From Limnanthes douglasii subsp. nivea (taxonomy: Eukaryota; Streptophyta; Magnoliopsida; Brassicales; Limnanthaceae), in contig JAUPFV010000003.1 of assembly GCA_036936605.1 (NCBI GenBank), positions 147,654,997 to 147,718,996 of the forward strand: DNA of 64,000 nt, given 5' to 3'. This document shows, piece after piece, positions 10,882 to 22,628 of the stretch. The position numbers and the translations under genes were made by a program. The notes below the pieces were generated by a model. It was not told the origin of the DNA. It ran no database searches and saw nothing but the letters and a program-made list of their open reading frames with translations. Numbering within the stretch: position 1 is the stretch's first letter; the number at the start of each line of letters is the position of its first letter.

Positions 10882-12215
10882 CTCCTCCGGGTGTCATCCT
10901 CCAGAGGACAGAGGATAAGGATGGAAAGCTGGCATTGCCTGCTAGAGCAAAAGCCCCAAGTAAGATGAAGGGCAAGAAGGGCAAGAAGAAACAAGATGCA
11001 ATTGGGGTTGCTCAAGGTGGTGTTGAAGAGATTACTCCAGCAAACCGGGAAGTGCAGGCCCAAGGGGGAATTAATGCTACTCTACTTCAAGTGGTTGAAG
11101 ATGAGAGTATTAAGAAGGCAGGCAGACCTCTAGATCTTTCAAAGGCCCCTAAGAGGGACCGCAAATGGGGAGCAGATGGTGAAGTTAGAACTACCAAGAA
11201 AAAGAAAATCTCCTCAGGAGATGAAGTCACTCTCCGGACTTCGGAGTCTCTTCCTCCGGTTGACCCAACATACCCCACACTGGCAGAGCAAATCCCAATT
11301 GATTTACACACCGAAGAGGGTACCAGAGGGGATATCAATATTGATGGAGTTGACATCAGCGGCCTTCAAAACATTGGCCTTTACTTCGGAGACCTTAAAA
11401 AGACGACTTTGATGGCCCCTAGCTTCCTCCAAGCTCCTCGAACATGGTTACCTTCAATGGTAAGTCTTTTTTTTGTTTCAGGGTAGAATGACATGGTGAC
11501 TCAGTCCTTGCTGAGCAACATTCAACCGGTGCTCAACCTGGAGAGACAAGTGCGAAGCCAATATACCCTTATCAATGCACTCAACACAGACAAAGAGAGC
11601 TTATCTAACAACCTCCTTAACGCCAATCAGAGTGTTGAGGCATTAAGGAGAGAGGTCAAGGAGTTGAAGAAGAGGAAAAAGGACTTGGCCACCAGGCTGG
11701 CCGCTTCGGAGGTGGTTAACATAGAACTTCAAACCAAGTGTTATGGCTTGGAGAAGGATCTCTCCACTTCGAAGGAGGAAGTGAAGGCCAAGGATAATGT
11801 CATCCAAACCCTGTCCAGTGATAAGACTTCTCTTAAAGAGGTTGTGTCTAAAATCACCAAGGAGAAAGAGGATTTGATAAAGGAGCAGGAGAAGACAATT
11901 CAGGCCAAAATCAATGAATACACCAACAAGGTGATTGACTCCCAAGAAGAGAGGTATGCTGAAGTCAAATCCGATATGGTCTTGCTTTTCCATCAAACAT
12001 TCCCGAAGAGGACGCTTGGTTCTCTATAACAGTATGTGGAGTATGAAGATATCACATTTCACACGATGGTGGATGGTGATAAGAAAAACTATTCCAGTGG
12101 TATTGATGCTACTACTGATGAGGAAGAAGGGACCGGAGAGAGTCCTAATGATGAACCCAAAGACCCTAAGAAGAAACCAGATGAGGCAGGAACATCCAAG
12201 GGAATCCAGCCCTGA
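10882..12215 (+). pseudogene. antisense extra ORF of the gypsy element, 3' half (coiled coil)
   Basis: The reading frame interrupted at 3306 resumes in the same phase and continues to a TGA at 12213, with in-frame stops only at 11484 and 12027. It begins PPPGVILQRTEDKDGKLALP, then a Lys-rich stretch (MKGKKGKKKQDAIG). From about 11550 to 11950 it is heptad-like and rich in Glu/Lys/Leu (LRREVKELKKRKKDLATRL), so a coiled coil is likely, with an acidic tail. A C-terminal coiled coil after the Transposase_28-like part is typical of these extra ORFs. Role in the retroelement life cycle unknown. Confidence 0.65.
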
Positions 12216-12750
12216 AGTGTTAACTGTCTTTTATTTTTCTTTTATCCTTATGTTAAACTAGAGTCCTTGAATGGCCAAGTCATTTTTGTAATCGTGTCCG
12301 GCTCGTGTCAGACGAGCCTTTTCTTTTTAAACTTCAAAGTCCTTGGATGGCCAAGACATTCTTACATGTTTTAGTTTCATTCCCCGGTGCTAGCCGGGGA
12401 GTTTTATTTTGCATAATTCTTGCTTTGTTTTATGTTTGCCCAATCTTGATGGTTGATGTTTAAATAGCCCCTAGTTATTTCACAAGTATTTTAAGGTGAG
12501 AGTGTTTAAGATCTTCGATGACAGATGTCTAAATGGTCATCCTTCCACCAGATCAATCTGATCTGTCAATGACACATAGAAGGTTTTACGGAAACTATCA
12601 AACAAACCATTCCGAATTTTTTAAGAAGGCATCGAATTTTATTAAAAAGCTCGGACACCTCATCAAAACCTCCCCGCGCCACCAGGGTAGTAAAGAGTAT
12701 GCCCCATAATTTTTATATGGACTTTAAACATGTAAATATTTACATAACTT
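12216..12750. other. gypsy internal spacer between antisense ORF and integrase
   Basis: This spacer separates two convergent coding regions inside the gypsy element. A CCTTGAATGGCCAAG / CCTTGGATGGCCAAG pair (about 12265 and 12341) is a short direct repeat. No ORF is supported. Transcription termination signals for both strands would be expected here but none can be proven. Confidence 0.45.
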
Positions 12751-13947
12751 TCATTCTAGATACAACCAGAGGTGTTCAATGTTCCAGGGGTGATTTAAGA
12801 TCCTCCTATCTTTATCTTGAAGTCTGTATGTCCCAGGCTTAAGCTTTTCAATGACCACATAGGGTCCTTCCCAATTTGGAGCTAGCTTGTCGAACTGCTT
12901 CTCCTTAGTATGTAGGAAGACTTTTCTCAATACTTTATCCCCTGGTTGAAAATCCCTTCTTCTGACTTTGGAAGCAAACCTGTTTCTCATCAATCCCTGA
13001 TAATGGGTGGCTCTAAGGTGAGCCTTAACTCTTTTCTCTTCTATCAAGTCGAGTTGACTTCTGATTGCCACTTCATTAGCCTGTTCGGAAAAATTGTGGA
13101 CTATGTATGATAGAAGTGTTGCCTCTATAGGAGCAATTGCATCCATACCATATACTAAGGCAAAATGAGATTCTTGTGTAGCAGCTCCAAGAGTAGTCTG
13201 GTAGGCCCATAACACTTCTTGTAGGTAACTTGGCCACTTTCCTGCAGCCCCTTCTAAATTCTTTTTAAGACCGGACATGATGGTTATGTTCGCCCCCATT
13301 ACCTGACCATTTTCTTGTGGGTGGAAAGGAGAGGAGAAGCAGTGTTGAATGCCTCTAGAGGCACATAAATTCTCCATATCCTTGTTATCGAATTGTGGCT
13401 CATTGTCTGTGGTTATCTTCTGTGGAACCCCAAATCTGCAACAAATATTAGATAAGATAAATTTTATTACAGCTTTTGAAGTAGTTCCTGCAAAGGGGGC
13501 AGCTTCTATCCACTTTGAAAAATAATCAATGGCTACAATGATAGTTTTGCACCCTCCGGACGCCATAGGTAGAGGTCCCACCAAATCCAGTCCCCATCGA
13601 GCAAATGATATTGGCTCAGAAATTGACTCCAAAGGGACAGCTGGGATATGAATTTCTTTACCATATCTTTGGCATGGATCACACTTCTTCACTAATTCCT
13701 TGACATCTTCCATTATGGAGGGCCAGTAGTATCCGGCCAACAAGACTCTTCGGGTTAAAGCTCTATAACCATACTGTGCTGACCTTTCACCATCATCTAG
13801 TTCGGACAACACTATTTGGGACTCTTCAATCCCCAAACATCGCAAGAGAGGTCTACTAAAAGACTTCTTGTAAAGGATGTCCCTTCTGATAAAAAATCCA
13901 CGAGCCCTATACTTCGTTTTTCTTGCTACCGCTTTTTCCGGAGGCAA
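12751..13947 (-). CDS. Ty3/gypsy integrase (397-aa ORF)
   Basis: The integrase core is intact by motif: Asp in WGLDLVGPLP, Asp in KITTDNEPQF and Glu in HPQENGQV give the D,D(35)E triad that joins element DNA to the target. Before it, GYYWPSIMEDVKELVKKCDPCQ carries the two Cys of the HHCC zinc finger. The expected two His upstream are missing (ELDDGERSAQYGYRALT in that place), so the N-terminal finger is probably damaged. The C-terminal part (FQPGDKVLRKVF, LAPNWEGPYVV, GTYRL) is the usual gypsy GPY/F module. It is the last pol domain and the best preserved ORF of the element. It is separated from RT-RNase H by a short disrupted linker, so no continuous polyprotein is possible. Confidence 0.92.
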   Translation of the reverse strand: MPPEKAVARKTKYRARGFFIRRDILYKKSFSRPLLRCLGIEESQIVLSELDDGERSAQYGYRALTRRVLLAGYYWPSIMEDVKELVKKCDPCQRYGKEIHIPAVPLESISEPISFARWGLDLVGPLPMASGGCKTIIVAIDYFSKWIEAAPFAGTTSKAVIKFILSNICCRFGVPQKITTDNEPQFDNKDMENLCASRGIQHCFSSPFHPQENGQVMGANITIMSGLKKNLEGAAGKWPSYLQEVLWAYQTTLGAATQESHFALVYGMDAIAPIEATLLSYIVHNFSEQANEVAIRSQLDLIEEKRVKAHLRATHYQGLMRNRFASKVRRRDFQPGDKVLRKVFLHTKEKQFDKLAPNWEGPYVVIEKLKPGTYRLQDKDRRILNHPWNIEHLWLYLE

Positions 13948-13983
13948 GATGCCATCTGAAATGTATTGAAGAAGAGGATACCT

Positions 13984-15691
13984 TCAGTCTTTAGGTTGAC
14001 TCACTTGTATATTCAGACTTTCCTCCTCTTCATTGCTATGATTGAGTTGAATAGATGGGCATTCTTGCACATGAATCCATGGGTAGGACTCAGAATATGC
14101 TATGGTTGCCAAGGAGTCTGCTAGTGTATTCTCTGTTCTGGGTATGTGCTCATAAGTGATGTCTTTGAAGTTAACTGCCACCTCTTTAAGAATGAATAAT
14201 ATTTAATCAACTGCTCATTTTTTGCCTTAGATTGACCTTGTGCATGATGGATAAGAAGCTGAGAATCACTCATTAACCTGACCCTTTTGGCTCCACAAAT
14301 TAGGGCTAACTTCAAACCAGCTATAGCAGCTTCATATTTGGACTCATTATTAGAAGCCCTGAAAGCAAAACATATAGCCTGGTACAGCTTGTCACTGTAC
14401 GGATAGGTTAAACATATCCCAGCACCACAACCCATGGTACTTGATCCACCATCAGTCCGGACAACCCATACTTTCTTAGTCTTTTCACCTATTGTTTGTT
14501 TAGTGTCTCTGTCCAAATGGAATTCAACTAGGAAATCAGCAACAGACTGAGCCTTGACTGCAGTTCGAGGGGAAAAATAAATATCATAGTCCCACAACTC
14601 CACTGACCATTTGGTCGATCTGCTTGATACGTTTGCCTTTTGAAGAACGTTTTTCAAAGGAAAAGACGTTCGGACAATAATAGAATGAGACGGAAAGTAG
14701 GGTCTCATTTTCGTAGTAGCAATTACTAAAGCCAGTGCTAGTTTTTCAAGTTTTAAATATCTCTTTTCAGCATCCATCAAGCTTTTGATGATGTAGTACA
14801 TCGGACGAGGATAATTATCCACCTCTCTTACTAGCACCGCACTTATGGCACATTCAGAGACTGCTAAATATATGTACAGTGTTTCTCCATCAGTAGGTTT
14901 AAACAGGGTTTTGGGGGAGGATAAATACTTTTTTATTTCATCAAAAGCCTGGTCGCACTGTGGAGACCAGTTGAATTCTTTGGCACCCTTTAAAGTTTGG
15001 AAAAATGGAGCACACCTATCCGAAGACCTTGAGATAAAACGGTTTAGAGCAGCTAACCTCTGTGTCAGTCTTTGTACTTCTTTAATATTTCGAGGAGGCT
15101 CCATCTGCAGTAAAGCATTAAGCTGGTCTGGATCATGCTGTATCCCTTTCTCACTTATCACATACCCCAAAAACTTTCCGGACTGCACTTCGAAAACGCA
15201 TTTTTCTGGATTCAATTTTAAATTAACTTTTACCAAGTTGGCAAAAGTCTCTCGCAAATCTGCCAAGTGTAACTCTTCTTTCACACTCTTTATCATCATG
15301 TCATAAATGTAGACTTCCATATTTCTTCCAATCTGACCAGCGAATGTTTTGTTCACCAGCCTCTGATAAGTAACCCTAGTATTCTTTAAACCAAAAGGCA
15401 TCACCTTATAACAATGAAGCCCCCTATCAATAACAAAAGTTGTGTGTTCTTGGTCATTCAGATCCACTTGAATCTGATTATAGCCGGAGAAGTCATCCAT
15501 GAAGGACAACAACTTGTTCCCAGATGTGGAGTCCACGAGCTGATCGATCCGGGGTACTGGATATAGGTCTTTTGGACAAGCCCTATTAAGGTCAGTAAAA
15601 TCGATGCACAACACCACTTTCCGTTTTTATTTTTTACTAACACTGGATTGGCTGTCCATAAAGGGTACTGAGATTCCTTTATGTGCCCCAT
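13984..15691 (-). pseudogene. Ty3/gypsy reverse transcriptase and RNase H, disrupted
   Basis: The main frame 15617-14121 has RT motifs CIDFTDLNRACPKD, SFMDDFSGYNQI and MPFGLKN. The catalytic box reads VYIYDMMIKS where the family has VYVDDM, so one of the two Asp of YxDD is Tyr and catalysis should be lost. RNase H follows (RTDGGSS, NNESKYEAAIAG, MSDSQLL), with its Asp-Glu-Asp residues visible. A frameshift near 15610 separates the upstream WTANPVLVKNKNGKW segment, and another near 14150 separates the RNase H end (HIPRTENTLADSLA). This enzyme would copy element RNA into DNA in cytoplasmic particles. Confidence 0.9.
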
Positions 15692-16831
15692 CTAGTAAGC
15701 CGGTCAACCTCTTGAACTATGACATCAGCTTTCTCTTTAGAAAATACTCTTCTTTTCTGTACAATAGGTGTTACATCTCTTCAGATGGATAACTGGTGTG
15801 ATATGACATCTGTTGGTACTCCAGTTACATCAGCATTGCACCAAGAAAAAACATGCTGATGGTCTGTTAAAAAAGATAACACTTTGCTTTTTAGTTTTGA
15901 TGTCGTCTTGGATCCGATCTTGACGTTTCTTCCTTCAGCCAGAGAGTGAGTTTCAACCTCTTCAATCGGTATTAAAACACCAGGGGTCTCTCTAGGGTCA
16001 TCAATTTCACCCTCTTCCCAGAGGTCCCCTCCAACTGCTAATCTTCACTGATCCGAACTGCCCCTAAAGTTTTAGGGGCCAGTGCTGTTGCGTAACACTC
16101 CCTTGCTATCTTCTGACTACTCCGGACAACTCTCACTTGTCCTTGCACAACGTATTTTAAACATTGGTGGACTGTTGAAGACACATCATGCATCTTGGAG
16201 AGCCAAGACCTTCCCAAAATAGCTTGTATCACGTGGGACAATCCACCATAATAAAAAGTACTCTGACAATCTTCTTAAAAGGGCCCTTGCCCAACAAAAC
16301 CTCCTCCTCAAACTCCCCGATCACATCGGCAGAGCTTCCAGTGAAACCCACAATCGACCTGTTCGAACGTCGAATTACTGTCGGATTTTTCATTTGTTTA
16401 TAGGAAGTTAAAAAGAGGATATTGGCTAAACTGTCGGTGTCCACCAAAATTCGTCTAATGTCATTGCCCCTAATGGATGCTCCTATCACCACAGCATCTT
16501 CATGGGGACCAACTATGTCCCTCAAATCATCTTCATCAAAGACAATGAAGAGAAAAGGAATTTGCGATTGATAGGAAGTCATGCCTCCTTCCAATTGAGT
16601 AGCCAGGGTATGAGCATGTCTCTTCCTTGAAGAAGCAGTTGGTGCAGTCATGGTATCCCCTCCAAATATGGTAAGTGACTCAAAAAAACTTATGAGCCCG
16701 GACACCGTCTTGGTGTGTTCTGTGATAACGCCCACCTTATTCTGGGTTGGATCAGGATCCAAATACTCTGACTCCACATCGAACCTTTCAATTATCACCA
16801 TAGCCCCGTCCAAAAGCCGACGTCCCTGCAT
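15692..16831 (-). pseudogene. gypsy aspartic protease region and protease-RT linker
   Basis: Frame 16831-16229 encodes the protease: RRILVDTDSLANILF stands where functional elements have VDTGSSADIL, so the Gly of D-T/S-G is Asp and activity is doubtful. A second frame (16241-16038; AILGRSWLSKMHDVSS, YVVQGQVRVVRSSQK) continues the retropepsin C-terminal ILGR motif and the linker toward RT. A single frame change near 16235 separates them. 15692-16037 has no clean ORF. Confidence 0.8.
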
Positions 16832-18452
16832 TGTTTGTTAGGCCGGTCTGATGAGCATTATCAGGCCTATTCTCACTTCTTCTTTTAACGTAAGCACCCA
16901 ATTTTCCTCTTTCAATCAAATTTTGCACCTCTTGTTTCAAAGCGATGCAATATTCTGTGTTATGGCCAATATCATGATGATATTGACAGAAACAATTATT
17001 ACGACTTTCCCTGGGAGATTGAAGCGCAAATGGCTTCCTGAAATGTACTTCATCTTTTGTTTTGTCATAAATGGTTTCCACATTTTCTTTCGATTCAGCA
17101 AACCACTCTGGTTGAACCCAAGGCCCTCGCTTATTTCTGGATTTCTAGCTTTGAGCTGGTGCTGGGTGGGATTGAGCATTGGCCCTATTGGGACCCTGTC
17201 CGGCTTCTTTAGCCTTGTACCCGGACTGATTCTGGTTTTGGTTTGGTGCAGCTGGGGCCGAACTCACTTGCCTATGCACCATATTATTCTTCTTTTCATC
17301 CACATTTATTTTCTTCCCAATCTGATTCAGTAAACCGCCCCACGTCATGGCCTTCTTCTTGGTTACCGAATCGGCCGAATTGTCAGGGTTCAAACCCTGC
17401 CTTAGAGAAGTTATTGCTACTTGTTCAAAGCAATCAGCTAATCCATTCTTGGTGTTCACAAAGAGACTTATATATTCTTTCAATGATTCATTCGGTTCCT
17501 GGGAACAATGGATAATAGTGTCTTCATTTCCCTTCACCTCCTTACTTCCAACGAACTGCCTCCAGAAGGAAACCCAAAAGGTATCAAAATTTCTGATGCA
17601 GCCATGTGGCAGGCTATTATACCACTTCAGAGCACTCCCCGTAAAATATTGGGGGAATGCTCTACAAATCAACTTATCATCATCATCAAAATTCATCATA
17701 AAGTTTTTAAACTGCTCCAGATGATTATCTGGATCTTTGCTCCCATCGTATTTTTCCATCTTTGTACTGTCAAACCTTTTAGGAAGGTTTCCGGACAGTA
17801 TCTTGGAAGATAGTGGATATTGTCTCCAATTCCGGCCACGACTAAACATAGTATCTTCATTGGGAGTTGCAAAGATACCTGGTTCATCATGAAAAGCAAA
17901 AAGATCCATCAACAGCTGGTCTATATGACTCTGACCATGGCTGTGGCTATGAGATGACCCTTTACCTAGATGCATTTTCAACCTTCCATGCCTGTCCCTC
18001 TTTCTTGAATACTCTTTGACCAGCTTTTGCTTCTTTTTAGAACGTCCTTCATCAATGCTAGATGACAGGGACTCCTCAACTCCATCTTCGTTCAAGGAAC
18101 TAGTAGAAGATTCTGAATCTGAATCTGAGCTCTCCACTGGTTTAGACCGGTGAGACTTCTTTGAGCTAGCATGAGTTTTTTTAGTGCTTACATGGTTCTT
18201 TACTGATGGGTCATGCTCTCTTGGATTGTCACTGTGGTGAACGGCTGACACTTTTGATTTTTCTTTCAAGCCCATCTCTACCCTTTTAGCAGCCCTCAAG
18301 GCTTCTATCTCTGCTTTCAACCTGTCTCGTTCTTCGATTGTATATTCATCGTTTTCTCCCACCACTTCTGCCAAAGTTGGTGGCACTGCCTGCTCGTCCG
18401 GATTCATCAGAACTGGTTTTTCTTGCTGGTTTCGAATGCTAGATTCAGGCAC
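16788..18452 (-). pseudogene. gypsy gag
   Basis: ORF 18452-17145 (435 aa) starts 28 bases inside the element from the end of the primer site region. It has a charged N-terminus, a Ser-rich low-complexity part with His-Ser repeats (KGSSHSHSHGQSH), and then the capsid-like retrotransposon gag domain (MEKYDGSKDPDNHLEQF, FTGSALKWYNSLP, FWRQFVGSKEVKG). ORF 17081-16788 continues in another frame with CQYHHDIGHNTEYC and LKQEVQNLIERGKLG, the single modified knuckle common in this gypsy group. A stop/frame break near 17140 separates the two. Gag would package the RNA. A second copy of this gag lies at 51.4-53.1 kb. Confidence 0.88.
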
Positions 18453-18458
18453 CTTCTC

Positions 18459-18476
18459 CTCCCACTATGGTCGCCA
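18459..18476 (-). other. primer-binding site of the gypsy element
   Basis: On the minus strand the 5' LTR ends CCACACCA, then AAT, then TGGCGACCATAGTGGGAG. A TGG start just inside the LTR is the signature of a tRNA 3'-end primer site. The same site (TGGCGACCACAGTTGG) follows the LTR of the second copy at 51391. The priming tRNA was not identified. Confidence 0.75.
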
Positions 18477-18479
18477 ATT

Positions 18480-18856
18480 TGGTGTGGATTATTTTCGACT
18501 GAGGGTAATTTGGTCAGATGTTTTGTGGTGTTTCAAAGGTATTAAATGTTTAAGTGTTTTGTAGTGAGAGATTTAAGCTGCCTGGTTTTATTAAATGTTC
18601 ATTACCCTCATTAATGAAAGTGGTTGGGTATTTATACCCTTGATTATGGGCCATATGGGCTTTTGGGTCAAACTTATGAAATCGGGTCGAGTTCAAAAAC
18701 CCATTAGTTTATTAAGCAGATTAACAATTAACTTAGTCAAAAGGTGATTAGTTATTTAGTACTTTTGTCCTGTTCGGATGGTTCAGTGGGTGATTATTTT
18801 CCAGATTGCCCCTGTCCGGTTTCTACAGTGAGTGGCAAATATTTCCGGACTCATCA
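18480..18856 (-). repeat. 5' LTR of the gypsy element
   Basis: This is the right-hand LTR in the window, upstream of gag in element orientation. It ends at 18856 with ATCA and is followed by the target duplication ATAGA (18857-18861). It would hold the element promoter; a TATA-like ATAAATAC occurs on the minus strand near 18630-18640. Confidence 0.93.
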
Positions 18857-18873
18857 ATAGATACCTACTAGAA

Positions 18874-19581
18874 CTAGTTGATTATATAACTAATATCAAG
18901 GCTTTTCAGAATAAGAATAGCTTTAAGATTAGCAGAAATTTGATTCTCAAATATTTCTTGTTTTATTTTGCACTTCAGAGTCCAGCGAGCAAGCCAATCG
19001 GCTGCTTGATTCCGGTCTTTGAAGATATGAGTTAAAACCATAGAGGGAGAAATAAATCTCCTAAGACAAGTGAGAACAGGAGAAAGAGCCCAAGGAAAGT
19101 TACCATATCTGAGTAAGTTAACTAGCATGAGCAAATATGTTTCAATGTCAACCTGAATCCAACCTTTGGTTTTGCAAATGAGGAGCCCATCGAGAAATGC
19201 TCTGGCTTCAGCCATAAGGGATCTCAACTTATCATAAAGGGAACTAGCACCATAGATAAAATTACCATTACTATCGTGGAAAATCATAGCACCACTAGAA
19301 TCTCCATTTGTGAGCCAAAAATCATTAGTATTTAGTTTGATTTTGCCTGAGTTAGGGTGAATCCATTTGAGATATGTGGGTCTGGTCTTGTTTTCAAGAG
19401 CATAATTAAAGTAACCTAAAGTTTTAGCAGCAGAAAAGTCCTTGCTCCGTTGTTTAGATTTAAGATTGTGGTGATAATCAAGACTAATTAAGATGTTAGT
19501 GACCTCAACAATAGCATTTTTTATGAGAAACAACAATACCTTTAATTTTAACAGTGTTTCTGGATTTCCAGATGACTCCAA
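18874..19581 (-). pseudogene. LINE ORF2 C-terminal RNase H domain
   Basis: This 235-residue frame has an RNase H fold pattern typical of plant LINEs: WIHPNSGKIKLNTNDFW (the first Asp of the DGS block reads ND), SLMAEARAFLDGLLICKTKG (Glu), VDIETYLLMLVNLL, and HIFKDRNQAADWLARW, the conserved REAN.vAD.LA end. One catalytic position appears substituted. It lies downstream of zf-RVT remnants at 19664-19969. Confidence 0.75.
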
Positions 19582-19663
19582 GAATAATAGAAGGAATTAT
19601 ATGCCTTACATGAATGTCTTTGTTTGTAGACCAAAATCCAGTTTCTAGTTATGTGGGTAATGG

Positions 19664-19969
19664 TCATAATACCTTAGATTTTGAGGCTGAAAATACCAGT
19701 GAAGAAGGTCCAAATGGACCAAGCAAAGTCATAAGAAACAAAAGATGATTTGAAGACACAATGTTTATGCAGAATTGGCATTTGGAAGCAAGGGAAATGT
19801 GCTTCCTTTGCATGATGGTGTCAATTGGAATGTAATCACGGATAAGCTTCCAAAGAAGGAAAGAATACTTTCTAAAAGTAAGGGAGTTACAGATTTTATT
19901 ATATAGATTAGATTCATTATGATGAAGTCTAATGTGCTCCCAAGTATTCCCAAACCACAATGTCCTCAT
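19664..19969 (-). pseudogene. LINE zf-RVT region
   Basis: The frame reads SFLLWKLIRDYIPID, then KHISLASKCQFCINIVSSNHLLF. This matches the zinc-binding reverse-transcriptase domain of plant LINEs (W.l....ipt...L..R.i....C..C....E...HLf.C), with several changes. It lies between RT and RNase H. Confidence 0.7.
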
Positions 19970-20514
19970 TATTTGTCTAAGTCACTAGGGGCTACTAAAT
20001 CTACTAATCCATCTAATTGCCAAAATTTGTTCAGCCAGTAAGTACTCACCTTTTCTTCCCTAAACCAAGTGTTATCAGTATTGTCATCCAAAGTTAAAAG
20101 AGGCTGGCTATTAGACCAATTATCAAGCAAAAAATCCATCATTCATAATCCCAGCTTCGAGCTTATGTGAGGCTCTACATAGCTTTTAATGTTGGCAAGC
20201 ATTTTCTAAATCATATAACCTGGCTTAAAGTAAGAAATCTGCAAATGATGTAAATTTTTACATTATATATTATGCATTAAGCTTGACTATAAAGAATTAT
20301 TACTCCTGAAATTAGCCCACATCTTGCAAGAGAGGAAATCTTGAACATCAACTAACTTTCTAATGTTAAAGCCACCTTCCTTAAAGTTTTGCAGACTTCA
20401 TTTCATTTGCACCAATGTATTCTATGATCAGAGCTAGTAGTTCCCCAAAGAAATAGGTTAAAAATATTTTCAATTCTATACATATTGTCCTTTAGGAAGA
20501 AGATTACTTTGCAT

Positions 20515-21618
20515 CTAATATTGAGTGATGCTCATAAGGACAGAAGAAATTAGAGATAACCTCCTTGTAAATGGCAGATGCACTGATTCCCAATCTTTGA
20601 TCCTGTTATTAGTCATGCATATGAGATTGTTATAGTTACGAGTTATATTGTTGGTACTTACCATGGTTCCAATATATTCGGTAAGCAGTGAAGCAGAGGT
20701 AAAACCAGTCTTATTTATCCCTGAAGCGGCAATGATTTTTGTTTTTTCTTTGTTGATTATCTGCCCAGAAATAGCTTGGTAATTCTGAAGAAAATTACTG
20801 AGAATATTTGAAGTAGAGTCATTACTATTAGTGAATAAGAGAATATCATCAGCAAAGACTAAGCTACTGATATACATAGAACTTCTATTTTTGTAGCACG
20901 TAGTTTTATTATTTTAAAACAAGGTTTTAAGACCCCTTAATAAAACTTCCTCAGCAATGATGAAAAGGCTAGGCGAGATTGGATCCCCTTTCCTCAGCCT
21001 TTTCAAGGTTTTGAAATAACCTATGACCTCACCATTGATAAGTATGGAGACGTTAACAGATGTAATCATGTTTTTAATAAGTCTGATGAATTTGTTAGAG
21101 AATCCAAACTTACGAAGAACCTTGATAATGAAGTAGTGGGTCATTTTGTTAAATAATTTTGACATATCAAGTTGGATGAGAATGTTCTTATCCTTGACTT
21201 TTCTATTAAGAACATATAGAAGTTCCTTAGCAGTGAGGATATGCTCTTGAATACCATAGCCAGGAACAAATCCACATTGGTTATTAGAAATTATTTTAGG
21301 GAGGTCCTTGACCGATCTGTTATCTAAAACCTTGGACAAGATCATATTCGACAGAGAGCAGAGACCAATTGGTCTAAAGTCCTTCCATCTAGTAGGATTT
21401 CCAGTTTTAGGAGTCAAACAAATGCCCGTAGCTAAGATACCTTTAAGAATATAGTTACCCATTATGAGGAATTGCATAGATTTGGTAAGGTCAGCTTTGA
21501 TTATTCTCCAGCAAGTTTTATACAAACACTGATTGTAACCATCCATACCTGCAACACTTGAAGGTTTCAAGTTTTGTATGATATTCCAAATTTCATCTTC
21601 ACTAAGTTGCATTAACAA
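20515..21618 (-). pseudogene. LINE reverse transcriptase
   Basis: Frame 21618-20914 has LSEDEIWNIIQNLKPSSVAG, DGYNQCLYKTCW, RPIGLCSLSNMILSKVLDNR, NQCGFVPGYGI and LRKGDPISPSLFII, all RT landmarks. Frame 20877-20515 carries SSLVFADDILLFTNSN with the catalytic FADD. The two frames are separated by a break near 20890. It would nick-prime and reverse-transcribe its own RNA in the nucleus if intact. Confidence 0.88.
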
Positions 21619-22628
21619 CTCCTAGTTATATTTGTTGGGGATTAAAGAAGGGATATTGTTGAAGATGGATTCCATCATTTTGTGGTGTTCATCATCCTTG
21701 TTAATGTAAGAGTAATCAGTTAAAGCATCTTTGAAGTAATCAACTGCAGATAGACCAATTTCATTCCTATCAGTTATCCAGGTATCACCATCTTTAATAC
21801 CATTAATGTAATTCTTTTTCCTTCTTATTTGACATAATTGTGGAATAGCTTTGTGTTTCTGTCTCCCTCCATAAACCAGTTAGCATAGCATTTTTGCATC
21901 CAGTAAGTTTCTTCCATTTTTTGCGCTTGAATCAATAGAGCATTGGCTTTAGATAGCCGAGTTCTAGTATCAGTATTGTTATGATCTTGGTACTTCTGTT
22001 CCAGCATTTGAAATTCGTCTTCAAAAGCCTACACCTTATTAAAAATATTACCAAAATATGTTTTGTTCCATGTAATCAATCCGTGTTTAAGCCTTTTCAA
22101 TTTATTCCAAAATTTAAACAAAGGGTCTCCCTCGATGTCCTGGTTCAGTATCAATAGACCACATATCCAAGAATTTAAATCTTTTCTTAGTACTGAAATT
22201 ATCTTTGCAAATAGAGATTATCAAAGGCATATGATCAGAACAGGTCATAGCTTTATGTATAACTTTGCTTTCTCCAAAATACTCAGACCATTTGTTGTTG
22301 AGAATACCTTATCCAAACGTTTTCATTTGGATTTATTAGACCAAGTATACTTAGATCCAGTAAGACCAGCATCTTCAATCCTACATACACTTATCATCTC
22401 ATTAAAATCATTAGTACTGTTTTGACAGAAGGTGATGCAGTCAAGTTGTTCATCACTAGAGGTAATAACATTAAAATCACCACAGATCATCAATTCTAAA
22501 CTAGTATTAGAATGTATTTTAAGGTGTTCCAGAGATCAATTCTATTGATTCTCTGGCATTTAGCATAAACCACAGTGATTAAGATGATTTTAGTGTGAGA
22601 TAAGTAGTTAACTTCAGTATGAATACAC

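Larger units (their letters stand above)
1182..18856 (-). mobile_element. Ty3/gypsy LTR retrotransposon with antisense extra ORF and nested insertions
   Basis: Two 377-bp LTRs (1182-1558 and 18480-18856) begin TGGTGTGG and end ACTCATCA on the plus strand. They are flanked by a perfect 5-bp target duplication, ATAGA (1177-1181 and 18857-18861). Coding order on the minus strand is gag, protease, RT, RNase H, integrase, so this is Ty3/gypsy. The 5' LTR in element orientation is the right one, followed by a primer-binding-like site. The LTRs differ at about 22 of 377 positions by eye, so the insertion is not recent. An extra ORF runs on the opposite strand between integrase and the 3' LTR, as known for the plant Tat group. 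The element is 17.7 kb long because a 7.6-kb insertion lies in that extra ORF. Stops and frameshifts make it non-autonomous. Confidence 0.93.

Noticed and set aside
3295..10890. Target duplication for the SWEET-bearing insertion
   Set aside because: Only a chance-level ACC near both borders could be found; no 8- or 9-bp repeat matches, so the superfamily was left open.
11459..11485. GTAAGT..TTTCAG as an intron in the antisense ORF
   Set aside because: It would be only about 26 bp long, too short for a plant intron. Reading through with a single stop is simpler.
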